A program made the translations under genes and the position numbers. Of a DNA stretch of 64,000 nucleotides, positions 22,767 through 34,825 are shown in pieces. The stretch lies in NCBI GenBank assembly GCA_037042915.1, contig CM073204.1, forward strand, positions 310,001 to 374,000. Reading direction: 5' to 3'. Origin of the DNA: Auricularia sp. M13. Lineage: Eukaryota > Basidiomycota > Agaricomycetes > Auriculariales > Auriculariaceae. Below the pieces are notes generated by a model. That model saw nothing but the letters and a program-made list of their open reading frames with translations, was not told the origin of the DNA and did not search any database. The first letter of the stretch is position 1. Every line of letters begins with the position of its first letter.

Positions 22767-25501
22767 ATGGCCCGAACACAACGGCCCGCCACCACTACCA
22801 AGAATGTTTTTCTTTCCGCTCTGAATGTTTTTCTGCTCGCCTCGCGCGTCTCGGCGCAGACGCCCGGCTCCTTTGAGAACGTGGGGAGCACCCTCGTTTC
22901 TGCTATGGTGCGTCCCTCCTCTTGCTGCGGGCGAATGACTGCTGGGTTGCTCATCACGCGCTGCAGATGGTTCGTGCATTCGCGACGAGTCAGGAGACGT
23001 GGAGCGCGCTAACCCCCCCTGCTAGATGTTCCTCGGTAACGACGAGAAGGTTTATATCCTAGGTTCGTGCCTTTACACTCCAGTCTAGCGTTGTAACTGA
23101 GGCTGTTCGGCTCCGCCCAACAGACAAGTCGGAAAATAATCCTGCAACGATCAACGGGCACCCGGCCTGGGGTGTCGTCTGGTGCGTTCAGTGATTTTTC
23201 TTTTTGGCGCCGGCGGGCTGACAGGTGTCACGCAGGGACATTGCGGACAAGAAGGGCGAGGTGATCGACCTCATCTCGAACTCGTTCTGCGCGGCGGGCT
23301 TCCACCTGCCCAACAGCTCCTGGGCGACGTTTGGCGGCAACAAGGCGGTGACGCCGGACACGAGCGTCACCGCCGTCAAGGACTGGGACGACGCGGGCCC
23401 CGCGCCCGTCTACACCGACCTGGACGGCCGCAAGAGCATCCGGCTCATCAAGCCGTGCACGGGCTCCGTCGCCGGCTTCACCGACGACTGCCAGTGGTAC
23501 GACGACGTGAGCAAGCTGGCGATGCAGCGCGACCGCTGGTACGCGACGGCCGAGGCGCTCGGCGACGGCAGCATCATGCTCATTGGCGGCATGATCTACG
23601 GCGGCTACATCAATCGCTTCCGCCTGCACGACGACCCCGTCACCCAGCACCGTCAGGCGGAGAACACCATCGAGTTCTACCCGTCCCGCGGCGAACCCGT
23701 CCAGTCCGACTTCCTCATCAACGCCGGCGGCCTCAACACCTACGCCCACGCCTTCCTCACCAAGTCCGGCAAGATGCTCCTCCAGGCCAACGTCTCCACC
23801 AGTGAGTTTATCCCCGTTTTCTCTCTTCTTTATCTCCGTGCTCATCCTTGTCACTCGACAGTCCTGCTCGACCCCGAGACGATGAAGGAGGAGCCGCTGC
23901 CCGACATGCCCAACGGCGTCGTGCGCGTGTACCCTGCCTCCGCCGGCGTGGCCATGCTCCCGCTGACGCCCGAGAACAACTACACGCCGACCATCCTCTT
24001 CTGCGGCGGCACAAACGCGTTCTCCGACGAGGAGTGGGGCGACTACCACTCGCCGCACGTCAACTCGTGGGAGCGCCGCGCGTCGGCCGACTGCCAGCGC
24101 CTGACGCCCGAGCGCGAGGACGGCGGCGCGGTCGCCTACGAGCAGGACGACGACATGATCGACCCGCGCACCATGGGCCAGTTCATCATCCTGCCCGACG
24201 GCACGCTGCTCATGATCAACGGCGCGCGCAACGGCACCGCCGGGTACACCACCGACACGCCTGCCATCCCCAACACCGCCGACCTGCCCTTCGGCATGTC
24301 GCTCGCGGCCGAGGAGGTCCTCAAGCCCGCCATCTACGACCCGTCCAAGCCCAAGGGCCAGCGCTGGTCCGACGCCGGCCTCGGTGAGAGCAAGATCCCG
24401 CGCCTGTACCACTCCAGCGCTATCCTGCTCCCCGGTGCGTTTGCCCTCTGTCTCACTGTGTAATCAAGATGCTGATGAAGTCTTGTAGACGGCTCGGTCA
24501 TTGTCGCCGGCTCGAACCCCTCGGCCGACCGCGTGGAGAACGTGCCCTACCCGACGACGTACGACGCCGAGTACTTCTACCCGCTCTACTTCGGCAAGCC
24601 GCGCCCGGAGCCGCAAGGGATCCCGACGACGCCGCTGACCTACGGCGGGCCGTACTTCAACCTCACCCTCGCGAACAAGTACGACAACCCGAACGCGGCG
24701 GCGGCGAAGACGAAGGTGGCGCTGCTGCGCTCGGGCTTCACGACGCACGGCATGAACATGGGCCAGCGCTACATGCAGCTCGAGAGCACGTACTCCGTCG
24801 CGGACGACGGCACGATCACGCTGCACGTCTCGCAGCCGCCGCCGAACCCGAACCTGCTGACGCCCGGCCCCGCGGTGCTGTACGTCGTCGTCGACGGCGT
24901 GCCGAGCGTCGGGACGCACGTCCAGGTCGGCAACGGCCAGATCGCCGCGCAGCCGACGCTCGCGCTCGTCGCGCTCCCGCCCAAGTCGGAGAACTCCAAG
25001 TTCGGCTCGTCCGAGGATGCTGACGGCAGTGCGGGCGGCAAGACGGTCATGACCAATACCGTCAAGTACGCCATCATCGCCGCCGTGGCCGTCGTCGCGC
25101 TCATCGCGCTCGGCACGACCATCTGGTGCTGCCGCCGGCGCAAGGCCGCGACGCCCGCCGCGGGCTCGATGGCCGGCGCGCCCATCGGCGTCGGCCTCGG
25201 CGCGGGCTATGCGGCGCGCGGGAGCGCGGAGAAGACGGTGTACGGCTCGTCGGCGAGCCTTGCCACGCCGATGAAGCAGACCTTCCCGACGCAGAGCGAC
25301 GTCAACCTGCCCCCGCAGCAGCCGCGCGACTACGACCAGTACGCGCAGGCGCAGCCGCCCATGGCCCAGGCGTACTCGCCGCAGGACCAGTATTACCAAC
25401 AGCAACAACCACAGCAATACCAACAACCACAGCAGCAGCAGGGGCAGTACCATAACCTGCAACGGCAGCCCTCGCCGCCGCAGTCGTACCGCGGCTACTA
25501 A
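22767..25501 (+). CDS. Membrane-anchored copper radical oxidase (glyoxal oxidase-like, AA5_1)
   Basis: Predicted extracellular enzyme oxidising small aldehydes or related substrates to acids with release of H2O2. Exons 22767-22907, 23026-23062, 23124-23181, 23236-23801, 23862-24434 and 24489-25501 give 795 residues. Signal peptide about 1-30. The copper/radical site is complete: Cys97 (SFCAAG) and Tyr181 (RWYATAEA) would form the thioether-linked radical, with Tyr450-His451 (RLYHSS) and His545 (TTHGMN) as further ligands. After the catalytic domain come a Ser/Gly linker, a transmembrane helix at about 651-672 (AIIAAVAVVALIALG), a basic stop-transfer CCRRRK and a cytosolic Gln/Pro/Tyr-rich tail of about 120 residues. 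Secreted glyoxal oxidases lack such a tail, so this is a cell-surface form. Intron 1 (118 nt) is long and has an alternative internal AG, so its acceptor is less certain. Confidence 0.94.
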
Positions 25502-28500
25502 TTCAGTGGCCCGTCCGCTGATTCCGCGGTACCTCCGCTGAATCCGCCCTCATTCATGACTTGAGCTCGCTCTGCTCGCTCGCTGTGGACTCTCCTCTCG
25601 TCGGACTCGTCGTTCACCAAGGACTCGGTTGTTCTATCGATTGATTTCTTTATTTCTTTTATTGTAGAGCTCCCAGGGAAACTGAAAGCGCAGCGGTGTG
25701 CACCCCACACCGGCTCGATGCCACGTACCTACCTACTAGTCGCGCACAGGCGTCGATAATTCCACTCGTTTGTCATCGCTGCGTCACCAAATTACTTTGC
25801 GTTGTCTCTGACTTGACTGCATGACAAGTTGTGCTCAGACCGATGGTTGTCTAACGTCTAGCCCTGGACTCTTCGACCTGACTGCAAACGCCTATGAATT
25901 TGCGCGCGGCCTGTCAGTTCGTCCTGAGGCTTGAGGCCGAGGGTTGTTTGGGCCAAGGGTATATTGCAATTGGATGTCTCTGTCAAACAAGCGTGCGCTC
26001 ATGCCATGTCACTGGTCGGGGGTAGGGACGTTGGACATGGAGGACCCGGAGACTGCACGGTCACCGAATTCGAAGCAGCCCATTTGCTGCTATCTCCGAG
26101 TTGTGAAGAGGGCGGTAATTTCATCTCACTCGCATGCCAAACAACTTGGCTTCATCACAGTTAGCCTGGCTGTTGGCCGTGGTGCTGTGACTATTGGCCG
26201 TTGCTGAGAGCGGGAAAGGGTTGCTCGGGCGTTAAAAGTGAAACCAAACACACTTTCACTTCATCGACAAGACAGGATATCTAAATGCACGGGGAAGACC
26301 CGGGAACGAGACGCTGAGAAAAGCTCATTTGTTGCAACTGTACCTCCGTTGTGTACAGAGGTACTCCCACGACACTCGCTCCGTCACCAAACGAGGTGTC
26401 AGCTGAACATCATGTCTGCGAACGACACTAACACCTTCCTCGGCCCTGGCTGTTTTGACTAGGAAAAGGGTATATTGCGCGCCAACCGACGGGTTTCAAG
26501 CTTTTGCCGTGAAGTCATGTCCATCCCGGAGAATTGATGACTTGGGAACGGAGGTCGGTCAACAAGTCAACTCTCATGATGCTCACATTGAGGAGTCGTC
26601 GGCGCTAGGCAATCTGTCGCATCTGGGCATGCCGCGTGAACGTTGGCGGCAAATAGGTCCTCTTGAACCCTGGCCTGGAGAACTATTAGTAGCAATATGA
26701 CTTCAATACAGGCTCTCGGAGCTCCGGAGGGTCATTGCTGCGAGGGTACGTACTAGTGCGAGCGCGCATCCGTTCTGGCTTCAGGATTTTTGATACTGAT
26801 ACGAGTCGATCGCGGCCCGTGAAACAGCAGCGCCTGTCCTTGGTCTGCTGTACTGTATGACGGGCCAAGCAGCGGCGGGCGACGAGAGCCCCAAACGGTT
26901 TTCAAGCACCGCCGCGGCCCTCTGGCACTCCTGCTGCACGCTGCACGCTGCCCCTGATCATTCGCCGTACCGATTTACCTCGGCCAGCGTCTGCCCGCCC
27001 AGCCCGAGGCGCGCGCCAGATAATTGGGGTCCTGCGTGCGTGCCGTTGTTTCTCGCAGACTGGCCTGGACGCTGGTTCAGGGCGTGGGAGCTAGCTGGCC
27101 TACTGCTTCGTCTTGCACCTCCACTGTAATATCCGTCATGAGTGGTGCTGGCACTGGAGCTGGCGCTGGCCCCGCACGGCAACCAATCTGGCAATGGCTT
27201 CTGCCTTCTGCGAATCCTGGCGTTTCGTCAGCCACGCGCTTTTTGCATTCCTCCGAGGCATATCTCGTCTTACCTGATCATGCATATGGCCTGGATGAAC
27301 ACCTGACTTCGAGGCTTTGCTTACTCGGTTTGTTGATCTCGAGACTGGCGCGCACTAGACGTCTGGGGGTCTGGCTTGAAGTTTGCGTATGATGCTGGAT
27401 CCATCTCCTATTCGTCTGTTCCTCCAGGACAGGAAAGGAGCATCAGTCGTATCATTGGGACTATATACGCGCAGTACGTACAGAACAACATTGATTCAAA
27501 CAGAATGCCGCTGGCAGGCGACGAGGCGCTGGATGCTGTTCGACGCCACCGCCCGGACTTCCGTCTTGCGCCCGGGATATCTTACGTCCTGGGATTGTCC
27601 GACGCTCGAAGGTCTTGCAGCATGCGCGTCCGGACGGGAGGCCGAGTCGCCCCTCGCATATCTACGACAAGGGCACGTGAGGCCGACATCTAGAGCGCGT
27701 TCCTAAATGGAATGTTACCTGCGATGACAAATGGACGGCCAGGATAGCGACTAGTCCTCCTAGTCTGTTTGGATTTCTGTCGGGTCGATGGTGCATGCTG
27801 CAATGTGCGACGTCATGCCGGGCTGATATACTCTGCGGACAAAAGATGCGCACGGAGTGACACTGGCAGATGCCAGATGATGATGTTTATTCCCCAGTGC
27901 CGCCAGTGCCAGTGGGAGCTGTTGCCACTGGAACGCTTCAGCTCACAGGACGGCGGGCTCGCAGTCCGCGTTGGCATGACGCACGCCACAATGAATCAAG
28001 AATTGCAGTACGTCAGGTCTGCCGGCATTGCTGAGCGTCCTCCCGTCCGGTCGCCGAGCCTCCAATCTCGTGTGGGCTGTCACAGTGCTTGTCTTGTAGT
28101 CCCTGTGGATTATCAGGGACCCCGACAACTAGGGACGACCGCCGTCACGCATAATCTGTGCTCACCGGTCTCGCTCGCGCTGGTCAATTCTAGGAAGGAC
28201 GGTTAACTGGCAGCATGGCTCTGATGAGGCTAGCGTATTTCGCACCTGCCGCGAGATATCTGGAATAACTCGGTTGGCGGCGGCGGCGGCGAGCGAGGGC
28301 GGCTGCGCGACCCGCAACATGCCCCCCGGTCCCCTTCTCCAGCGACGTATTTGCTTCACGTGTTGAGCCGTCCGCGCAGCTAATTGCGTCTGCGAACCGA
28401 GCAAGCGGGAGCGTTCTCTTGCACATGCCCTATCGAGGCAAGGAAAGCGCCTATCAAATCAATGCAATGCGCTCTAGAGAATCGGGATGGGCGTGAATCG

Positions 28501-31440
28501 GGGCGTGTTACACTGCCAGGCAGGCAACTCGGGCTCTCCGCCGACAAGAGATTGCGAATGCGAATGCTGCGGGAGAACTCTGCGTGGTGCTGCCGCTGGA
28601 CCCACATGCTCCTGCGGCTGCGGCTGCGATGGCAGAGGCCTGAGGTCACTGGCACTCGAGAAGGGTGCGCATGGACACATCGCATCTCGTCTATTCTATG
28701 CTGTTCTGTCGCGCGGGTGCCTTCCTCTGCTGCCGCCTGGCCAATCCAAATCCGATCGCTCCCATCCCATCCACCCGTCCAGGAATCCAGATGCCATCGA
28801 CGGAGCGGCCGCCAGCTTTTGGATACGGGGCCGTGACGAGTGACCTGGTGATGCGTCTGCGCCCGCTCCTCTGCGCTCGTCCGCGGCCTTCGACCATGGG
28901 ACACGGGCAGGCAGAACATGAACGCGATCTGGAGGCATCAGCGAATGGATGGGCCGGGATCCCCCTGGCCTGGCGCGAGGACCGCGCTCGAGCGCAGTTT
29001 GCTACTGTATAACAAATCCTAATGTGAAGGCCGAGGAGGCGCCGTGCATCCCCATCCTCGTTTCCTTCCGCACTCGGCACAGCCCCGGGTTCGAACGAGA
29101 ACGAACAGCTGCCCTCCCCGCCTGCCCGCCTGCCTGCCAGTTGCAAACATGGAGGAATTTCCTCCCTCTGCCCAGTCCCTGTGCGATGGATCGCAGGAAT
29201 CGGATCTGTTTCTGTGTTCTCACTGGCGCCGACTCCCAATGGATGAATGGATTCCGCGAGTAGGCTTTCAACGAGGCAATCCGGCCTGGGCTGCTTCCAA
29301 TCGCAAGACCCCCTTCTACCCCGCAGCGCACCCCGTCAAGGTTTATTCTCCACAATCCCATTAGGAAGGCGGAACGAAGGAAGGGGCGGGATCACTACAT
29401 GCAGTCCCGATTCCCGATTCCGACTCAGCGGCCACTGTGGCCAATCGCAGCTGCAGCAATGTCGTCGCGATTCCACGGCGGCCGAGTCGTGCGCACGCGA
29501 TGTGGATGTGCATGTTCTGAAATGAGGTAGCCATGCTCTGGAGTAGCGTGCGGCACGGACACGGACACGGACTCGGACTCGGACGCGCGGATTCCCCCCG
29601 CGCTCCGTCCGGCCCCCCGTTCCTGGTGCTCGCGCAAACACGCACAAAGTCTTCCCGCGAATCTTCGCGTTAGTGCTGTGCTCGCGCGCGACTCCCGGGC
29701 CAACGCAGAGGGCATCTACATCGCATCGCATCGCATCGAAGCAAAAGCGACGCGGCCTGCGTCCACTGCGGCGCTCGAGCTCGCATTGCAATTGGCAACA
29801 ATCACAATCATCACTACTGCCGCGTTCAAAGCGTCCGTGCCCATAGCTGTTTCTGACGAGCCGGCAAATACTAATAGAAAATTGAACTGATATATTGCGG
29901 GATCATACCATGACCAACGCGTGCGGGGGTGAGTGAGGACGCCAATCAAGCGTCAAGGGTTTGCAGCAGGGCCCGGATCCGGAAGCACTTGTCCTTGTCA
30001 GGGTCTGTTACGGTCGTGTGGCTGAGATGATTACCGTCCCGCCGGGTCGATAACAAAACAAACACTGGCAGATCATGAACCGAGGTCCGAGGCGGAATCT
30101 GGATGGGTCTGGTGCGGACGACCGACCAGAGAAGGTTCGCGGGACCAGGAGCCTGACCGGGTGTGTTGGGGTGCGCGGTGCAACGAGGCTGGCGCGTGTT
30201 CTGGTATGCGTGTTTTGACTCCGCGGACTCAAGCTCTGGAGTCTGTATGCCAACGGCGAGACTGCGACTCGACTCGACTCCCACCCAGGACACTCCAGAC
30301 TGAGCTCGAGATGTTGAAGCAGTAACAACGCTCCTGCCAGTGATAAATGCCAGTGGAACTGGACGTACACATCGGAATCGGTGCCGAGCAACTATCCGGA
30401 GGGATCAGTTTCAGTTTGAGGATGATACATTGCAGTCTGCGTGTCCCATCTGGACTCGGAGTGCGGGGGCCTCGACACACAGGCTGTTCACCGTATCCGT
30501 TAATTAACCTTCTCTATATCGATCTGGCCTCGCGGTGAGTACAGTTTCAGTATCATACAAGCATACGGATACATACCGCAGCGCTTGTGGGATTCTCAAC
30601 AGTCGATCTCGTCCCGCTGGCAGTGGCAGCAGGCAATCAGATTCACACTCATTGTATCGCAGAAGAAGTTCGAGTTCTAACCGAGGAACTGCAGCAAGCG
30701 CCCAGCCAACAACGCGCATCGAGCAATCTAATTAACCTCCAAACGGGTTCGGTGCAGCGGCCTGAGCCCATTCGTCCCATTGTAACGCCTTCCATACATA
30801 AGTATAGTCAGTCCGAGTCCGTACGCGTTTTGATGATCACGAGTGGGAGGGGATAGAGAATCGCACCCGCGCCCGCACCGGCAAAATTGTCGTACAGCCA
30901 CGGGTGGCGGAGCCACCGAGACTCCCGAGCGCCAGGCTGTCCGTGCATACTGTAATTGAATCGTGAGAATCATCATGCCTGGTGCCCGCGTTCACGTTCA
31001 GGGGTGAAGCCGCCTGGGAAACCGGGCGCTGCGACGTCCCGATTTTGGACGTAGGTACGGAGGACTTTACTAAATCATTATTCTTTAATTGCCGTCCCTG
31101 AAACTGCGACGTGTGTACAGTATCCCGCTCTCCGTCCCTGCACTATCCCGCCGTCGAAGCTCGTTTATCGATTGCCGCGCTTCGCCCGTGGCACGCCAAA
31201 CACGTAGTATATCTCTGCGATCCTGAGTCCTGAATGCGTCCTGAGATGAGATGATGTTGAGGCCCGGCCGTTCAAACACGGGGTCGGTCAGATTGCATCG
31301 GACGTCGCGCTGTCAACTGTGCGAATATGAGCCTGATCATGATATAATGCCCATGACAGCTTGGATAGACATCGATATCGAGCAAGCGTTTGACGTCCCC
31401 GCTCCCACCGTCACTATTAGCGCCGGCCAGTAGGGGAGGT
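25502..31440. other. Gene-free region of about 6 kb
   Basis: 3' flank of the oxidase gene followed by sequence with no recognisable gene on either strand. It contains short tandem repeats (hexamer CGGACA/CGGACT run at about 29553-29587; CATCG run at about 29719-29741) and copies of CTGCCAGTG (27861, 30063, 30334) and of TACTGTA/TACAGTA words. Confidence 0.6.
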
Positions 31441-32174
31441 AGGGTAGGGTGATGCGGCTCGAACGTTACTGTAACAGTGAAGCTTGTGCCGTACCGTAGC
31501 GAAGCTTGTGCGGGATTCGCAGGGCTGCTTGACGGCGAGTCGGGACTTTGCTGTGCCAGTCAACGCATATGAGACCGTAGACCGTGACGGGAGGGACTCG
31601 GAGCGGATCTGTAAACTGTTTTATGTATACTTCTCACGTACATAAAGCAGCAAAATCCCGGGGCTGGACACGCCGCGTTCTGGGACTTTGTGCGCGTCCG
31701 ACTCGTCGAATGTGGCGATGGGATTTTTCGGCGAGCTCGACCGAAAACCGAAATCGAAAGTTCAGGACCCAGCCGACCACGGGCGTGCGAGTCGTACTCA
31801 GGACTGAGGCCTCAGGAGTCGAGCGCCTGGAAAGAGCAGTGGACAGGCGTACTGTATAAGTAATACTAATACTCATTTGACGCGTCGGATCGACTGGGAC
31901 AAACGTCAGCATATGTAACCCCGGGTCATACCTGGGCGTGGGCGTGTGCCTTCCCCGTGTCGCGTGTCGCATAGAAACACAGCGGGTGCGAACCTATCGT
32001 ATGAACCTGACAGCATAGAGTGGGCGGCTGTCTCGTCCTGGGTGAGGAGCAAGAGCAAGCGCGACGAGAGGGTGAGACTCTGCGGGATCAAGCTCAAGCT
32101 CAAGACTCCACCCACTCACTCACTGGATGCAAAGGCAGGGCGCCACCCCCACGTTCTCCCGAACTCGGGGCGCG
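31441..32174 (+). repeat. Tandem duplication, unit A
   Basis: First copy of a diverged direct duplication; the second starts at 32276. Shared blocks include the region around GTGAAGCTTGTGCC, a 40-bp block with GACTTTGCTGTGCCAGTC, CATTTGACGCGTCGGATC, and GGCGCCACCCCCACGTTCTC at the end. No coding potential seen. Confidence 0.85.
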
Positions 32175-32275
32175 ACGAGAACTTGAAGCAGTGTTTGACC
32201 TGACCCCCCCCCCCGCGCCCACTCTCGCGTTCGCATTATTAGTGGCAGGAAAGGCAAGGGGAAGTACTTAGAGGT

Positions 32276-33069
32276 GCAGGGTAGGGCGGTGCGGCTCGGC
32301 GAACGTTATTGTAACAGTGAAGCTTGTGCCTTGTGCGGGATTCGTACCGTAGTGAGGCTTGTGCGGGATTCGCAGGGCTGCTTGACGGGGAGTCGGGACT
32401 TTGCTGTGCCAGTCAACGCATATTGTATGAGACGGAGGGACTCGGAGCGGATCTGTAAACTGTTTTATGTACACCTCCTCACGTACATAAAGCCAAATCC
32501 CGCGGCTGGACGCGTGTGAGTGAGAACGGAGCTCGAGACACCCCGCTTTGTGCGCGTCCGAGTAGGCTCAAATGTGGTCATGGGATTTTCGGCGAACTGG
32601 ACCGAACGTTCAGGACCCAGCTGAGCGTGCGAGTCGTGCTCAGGCCTCAGGACTCAGGAGGCGAGCGCCTCGGAAGAGCCGTGGACAGCTGCAGGCGTAT
32701 ACTGTACTTTCGGTGTGATACTAATACTGATACTAATAGTCATTTGACGCGTCGGATCGGGATCGACTGCCAGTGGGACAAACGTCAACATATGTAACCC
32801 CTGGTCATACCTACACGAGCGTGGGCGTGTGCCTTCCCCGTGTCGCGGGAGGCATAGAAACGCAGCGGGTGCCTGCCAGTGCGAGCCTGGCAGCATAGAG
32901 TGGGCGGCTGTCTCGTCCTGGCCATGGGCGGGTGAAGAGCGAAAGCGAAAGCGAGTGAGTAGAGCGCAGGATTAGACAGACCCGCTGGATGGCGATGGCG
33001 GAATAGGCGTTGCAAGGCAAGGGCGCCACCCCCACGTTCTCAGCCACCGCCGGACTCGGTGCGGGCGCG
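32276..33069 (+). repeat. Tandem duplication, unit B
   Basis: Second copy of the unit at 31441-32174, with substitutions and small indels. Relative to unit A it carries a 6-bp insertion producing CTGCCAGTGG at 32767 and a further CTGCCAGTG at 32873 (see findings). Confidence 0.85.
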
Positions 33070-34006
33070 GGAGGATGCATGGGGTGGGTCCGGCAATCAT
33101 CAGCCTATCCACTCCAGTCTGGGTGGACATCCGGCGCGCGCGACAACGCACAGCGCTGTATATACGCTCCACTGTGCCTGGCCATGGATGGTGTCGAATT
33201 GCGATGAAACGACCGAGGGGGGCCAATCTCCAATCTCCAATCTTGCCTCTTCCGGCTGCCCGAGAAAGAGGTTTCGAAACGTTAACAGTGCAGATAGGTA
33301 TCGGTACGTAAGTCAATAAAGCTTGTGACTGTGGACGAGAAGCAGCAGTGGACCGAGAAGGAGCCTGATCATGAGGGTTTGGTTTTCGAAGCAGAAGCAA
33401 GCTTAAGGAACGCACCGCGGGAGAGTCTGAGGATCTGCGGGGGGCGAGGATCGGTCGCACCGTTGCACCGCCCGCGGATTCGACGCTGAGGAATGCGAGA
33501 TTGCGATCGTCGCTGTCGTCGGAACGTCCATGGCCCAATTTGCGCGATAGCTCAGGTCAGTCCGAGCCTGAAATTTTTCAACTCGAAGGGAGACACCTCG
33601 TGACGCATGGCTAGCGGCGACTCGGAGGGGGATAGCGCTAGCGCGGTGATACATTACTTACCTACTTGGCCCGGGGCCGGGGCCGTCGAGGGGGGCGAGG
33701 GCGCGGGCGGGTCGGGCGGCGTCGGCGGACGGGGTGGCGTTGTTTGGCGTGTCTTGTCCGTCGACGTTCAACTTGCTGAAATTCAGCATCACAGCGGCAA
33801 AAGAGCAGGCAGGGGGTGTCCGGGGTCCGCTGCGCGCTAGGACGTACGGGGGCAAAAATTGAAAACGGGCAGCAGCTGTCTTATTTTTGCGTGTTTCGCG
33901 TTGCGTCGTCAAATCCAACAAGATTGAGCCTGGCGCGCGAGGACTTAAATTCGCTGCTCTGCAGGATGCCACCCCCAGCACTACTAGTACTACGAGGACG
34001 ACCAGG
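33070..34006. other. Intergenic, upstream region of the zinc-finger gene
   Basis: No gene seen. The last 150 bp before the ATG at 34007 probably hold the promoter and 5' leader of the C2H2 gene. Confidence 0.5.
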
Positions 34007-34825
34007 ATGTACCACCACCACCGCTCGGACGCGTACGCCGCCGCCGCCCAGCACCAGCACCAGCACCAGCACCAGACCCCGCACGACGCCCATGCTCAGC
34101 CGCGCCCGACGCTGCCGCCGCTCTCCACCTACCTCGCCCCCCAGCACCAGCACCAGCAGCACCAGCACCAGCACCCGCTCGCCGTCCCCGCGTTCCACCA
34201 CCAGCACGCCCGTGAGTCCCGCCCGCTCCCCGTCCTCGGATTGACTGACAGTCCGCCTTGCCTTGTCCTCGCAGCACACTACCAGCAGCCCCAGCAACAG
34301 TCGCTCCCGTCGCTCTCGCAGCTGCTCACCGGGCCCTCGGCCTCGGCGACCTATGCCCAGCAGCAGCAGCAACAGCTCCTCGAGCAGCAGCAGCAGCAGC
34401 TAGCGTACGGCTACGCCCTGCCCGTCCACCAGCAGCACGTCCAGCAGCAGCAGCAGCCGGTGTCGTACGCGCAGTACATGCCCGCCCAGCAGCCGACCCC
34501 CATGCCTATGCGCTACGCCGCCTCGCCCACGCCGCCGCAGCAACAATACTACACCACCTCCACCCCCTCGTCGTCGTCGCCGCCGTCGTCGCCGACGGCG
34601 GGCACGCCGACGGCCGCGCGGCCGTTCGCGTGCGACCGCTGCCAGGCGGGCTTCTCGCGCCCGCACGACCTCAAGCGCCACCGCGCGAGCGTGCACTTCC
34701 GCAACGACGCCGAGGGCCCGACGTGCCCCAAGTGCGCCCGCCCGTTCTCGCGCCCCGACGCGCTGCGCCGCCATGCCCAGCGCGGCTGCCATGCCGGCGA
34801 GGACGTCTACGGCCAGGCGCCATAG
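34007..34825 (+). CDS. C2H2 zinc-finger protein, Gln/His-rich
   Basis: Probable DNA-binding regulator. The N-terminal two thirds are low complexity (His-Gln repeats, poly-Gln, Pro/Ser). The C terminus holds two adjacent zinc fingers: a classical one (CDRCQAGFSRPHDLKRH then VH) and a second starting CPKCARPFSRPDALRRH whose last ligands read GCH. A 63-nt segment, 34212-34274, has a strong donor (GTGAGT), a TGACTGAC branch-like site and CCTCGCAG acceptor. It is a multiple of three and open, so both spliced (251 residues) and unspliced (272 residues) products are possible; I favour splicing. The start is the first ATG in frame. Target genes are unknown. The CAG/CAC runs make length polymorphism likely. 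Confidence 0.85.
   Translation: MYHHHRSDAYAAAAQHQHQHQHQTPHDAHAQPRPTLPPLSTYLAPQHQHQQHQHQHPLAVPAFHHQHARESRPLPVLGLTDSPPCLVLAAHYQQPQQQSLPSLSQLLTGPSASATYAQQQQQQLLEQQQQQLAYGYALPVHQQHVQQQQQPVSYAQYMPAQQPTPMPMRYAASPTPPQQQYYTTSTPSSSSPPSSPTAGTPTAARPFACDRCQAGFSRPHDLKRHRASVHFRNDAEGPTCPKCARPFSRPDALRRHAQRGCHAGEDVYGQAP

Noticed and set aside
23228-25462. Two long minus-strand frames (394 and 332 codons)
   Set aside because: Antisense of the copper radical oxidase exons; composition is typical of a shadow and no motifs are present.
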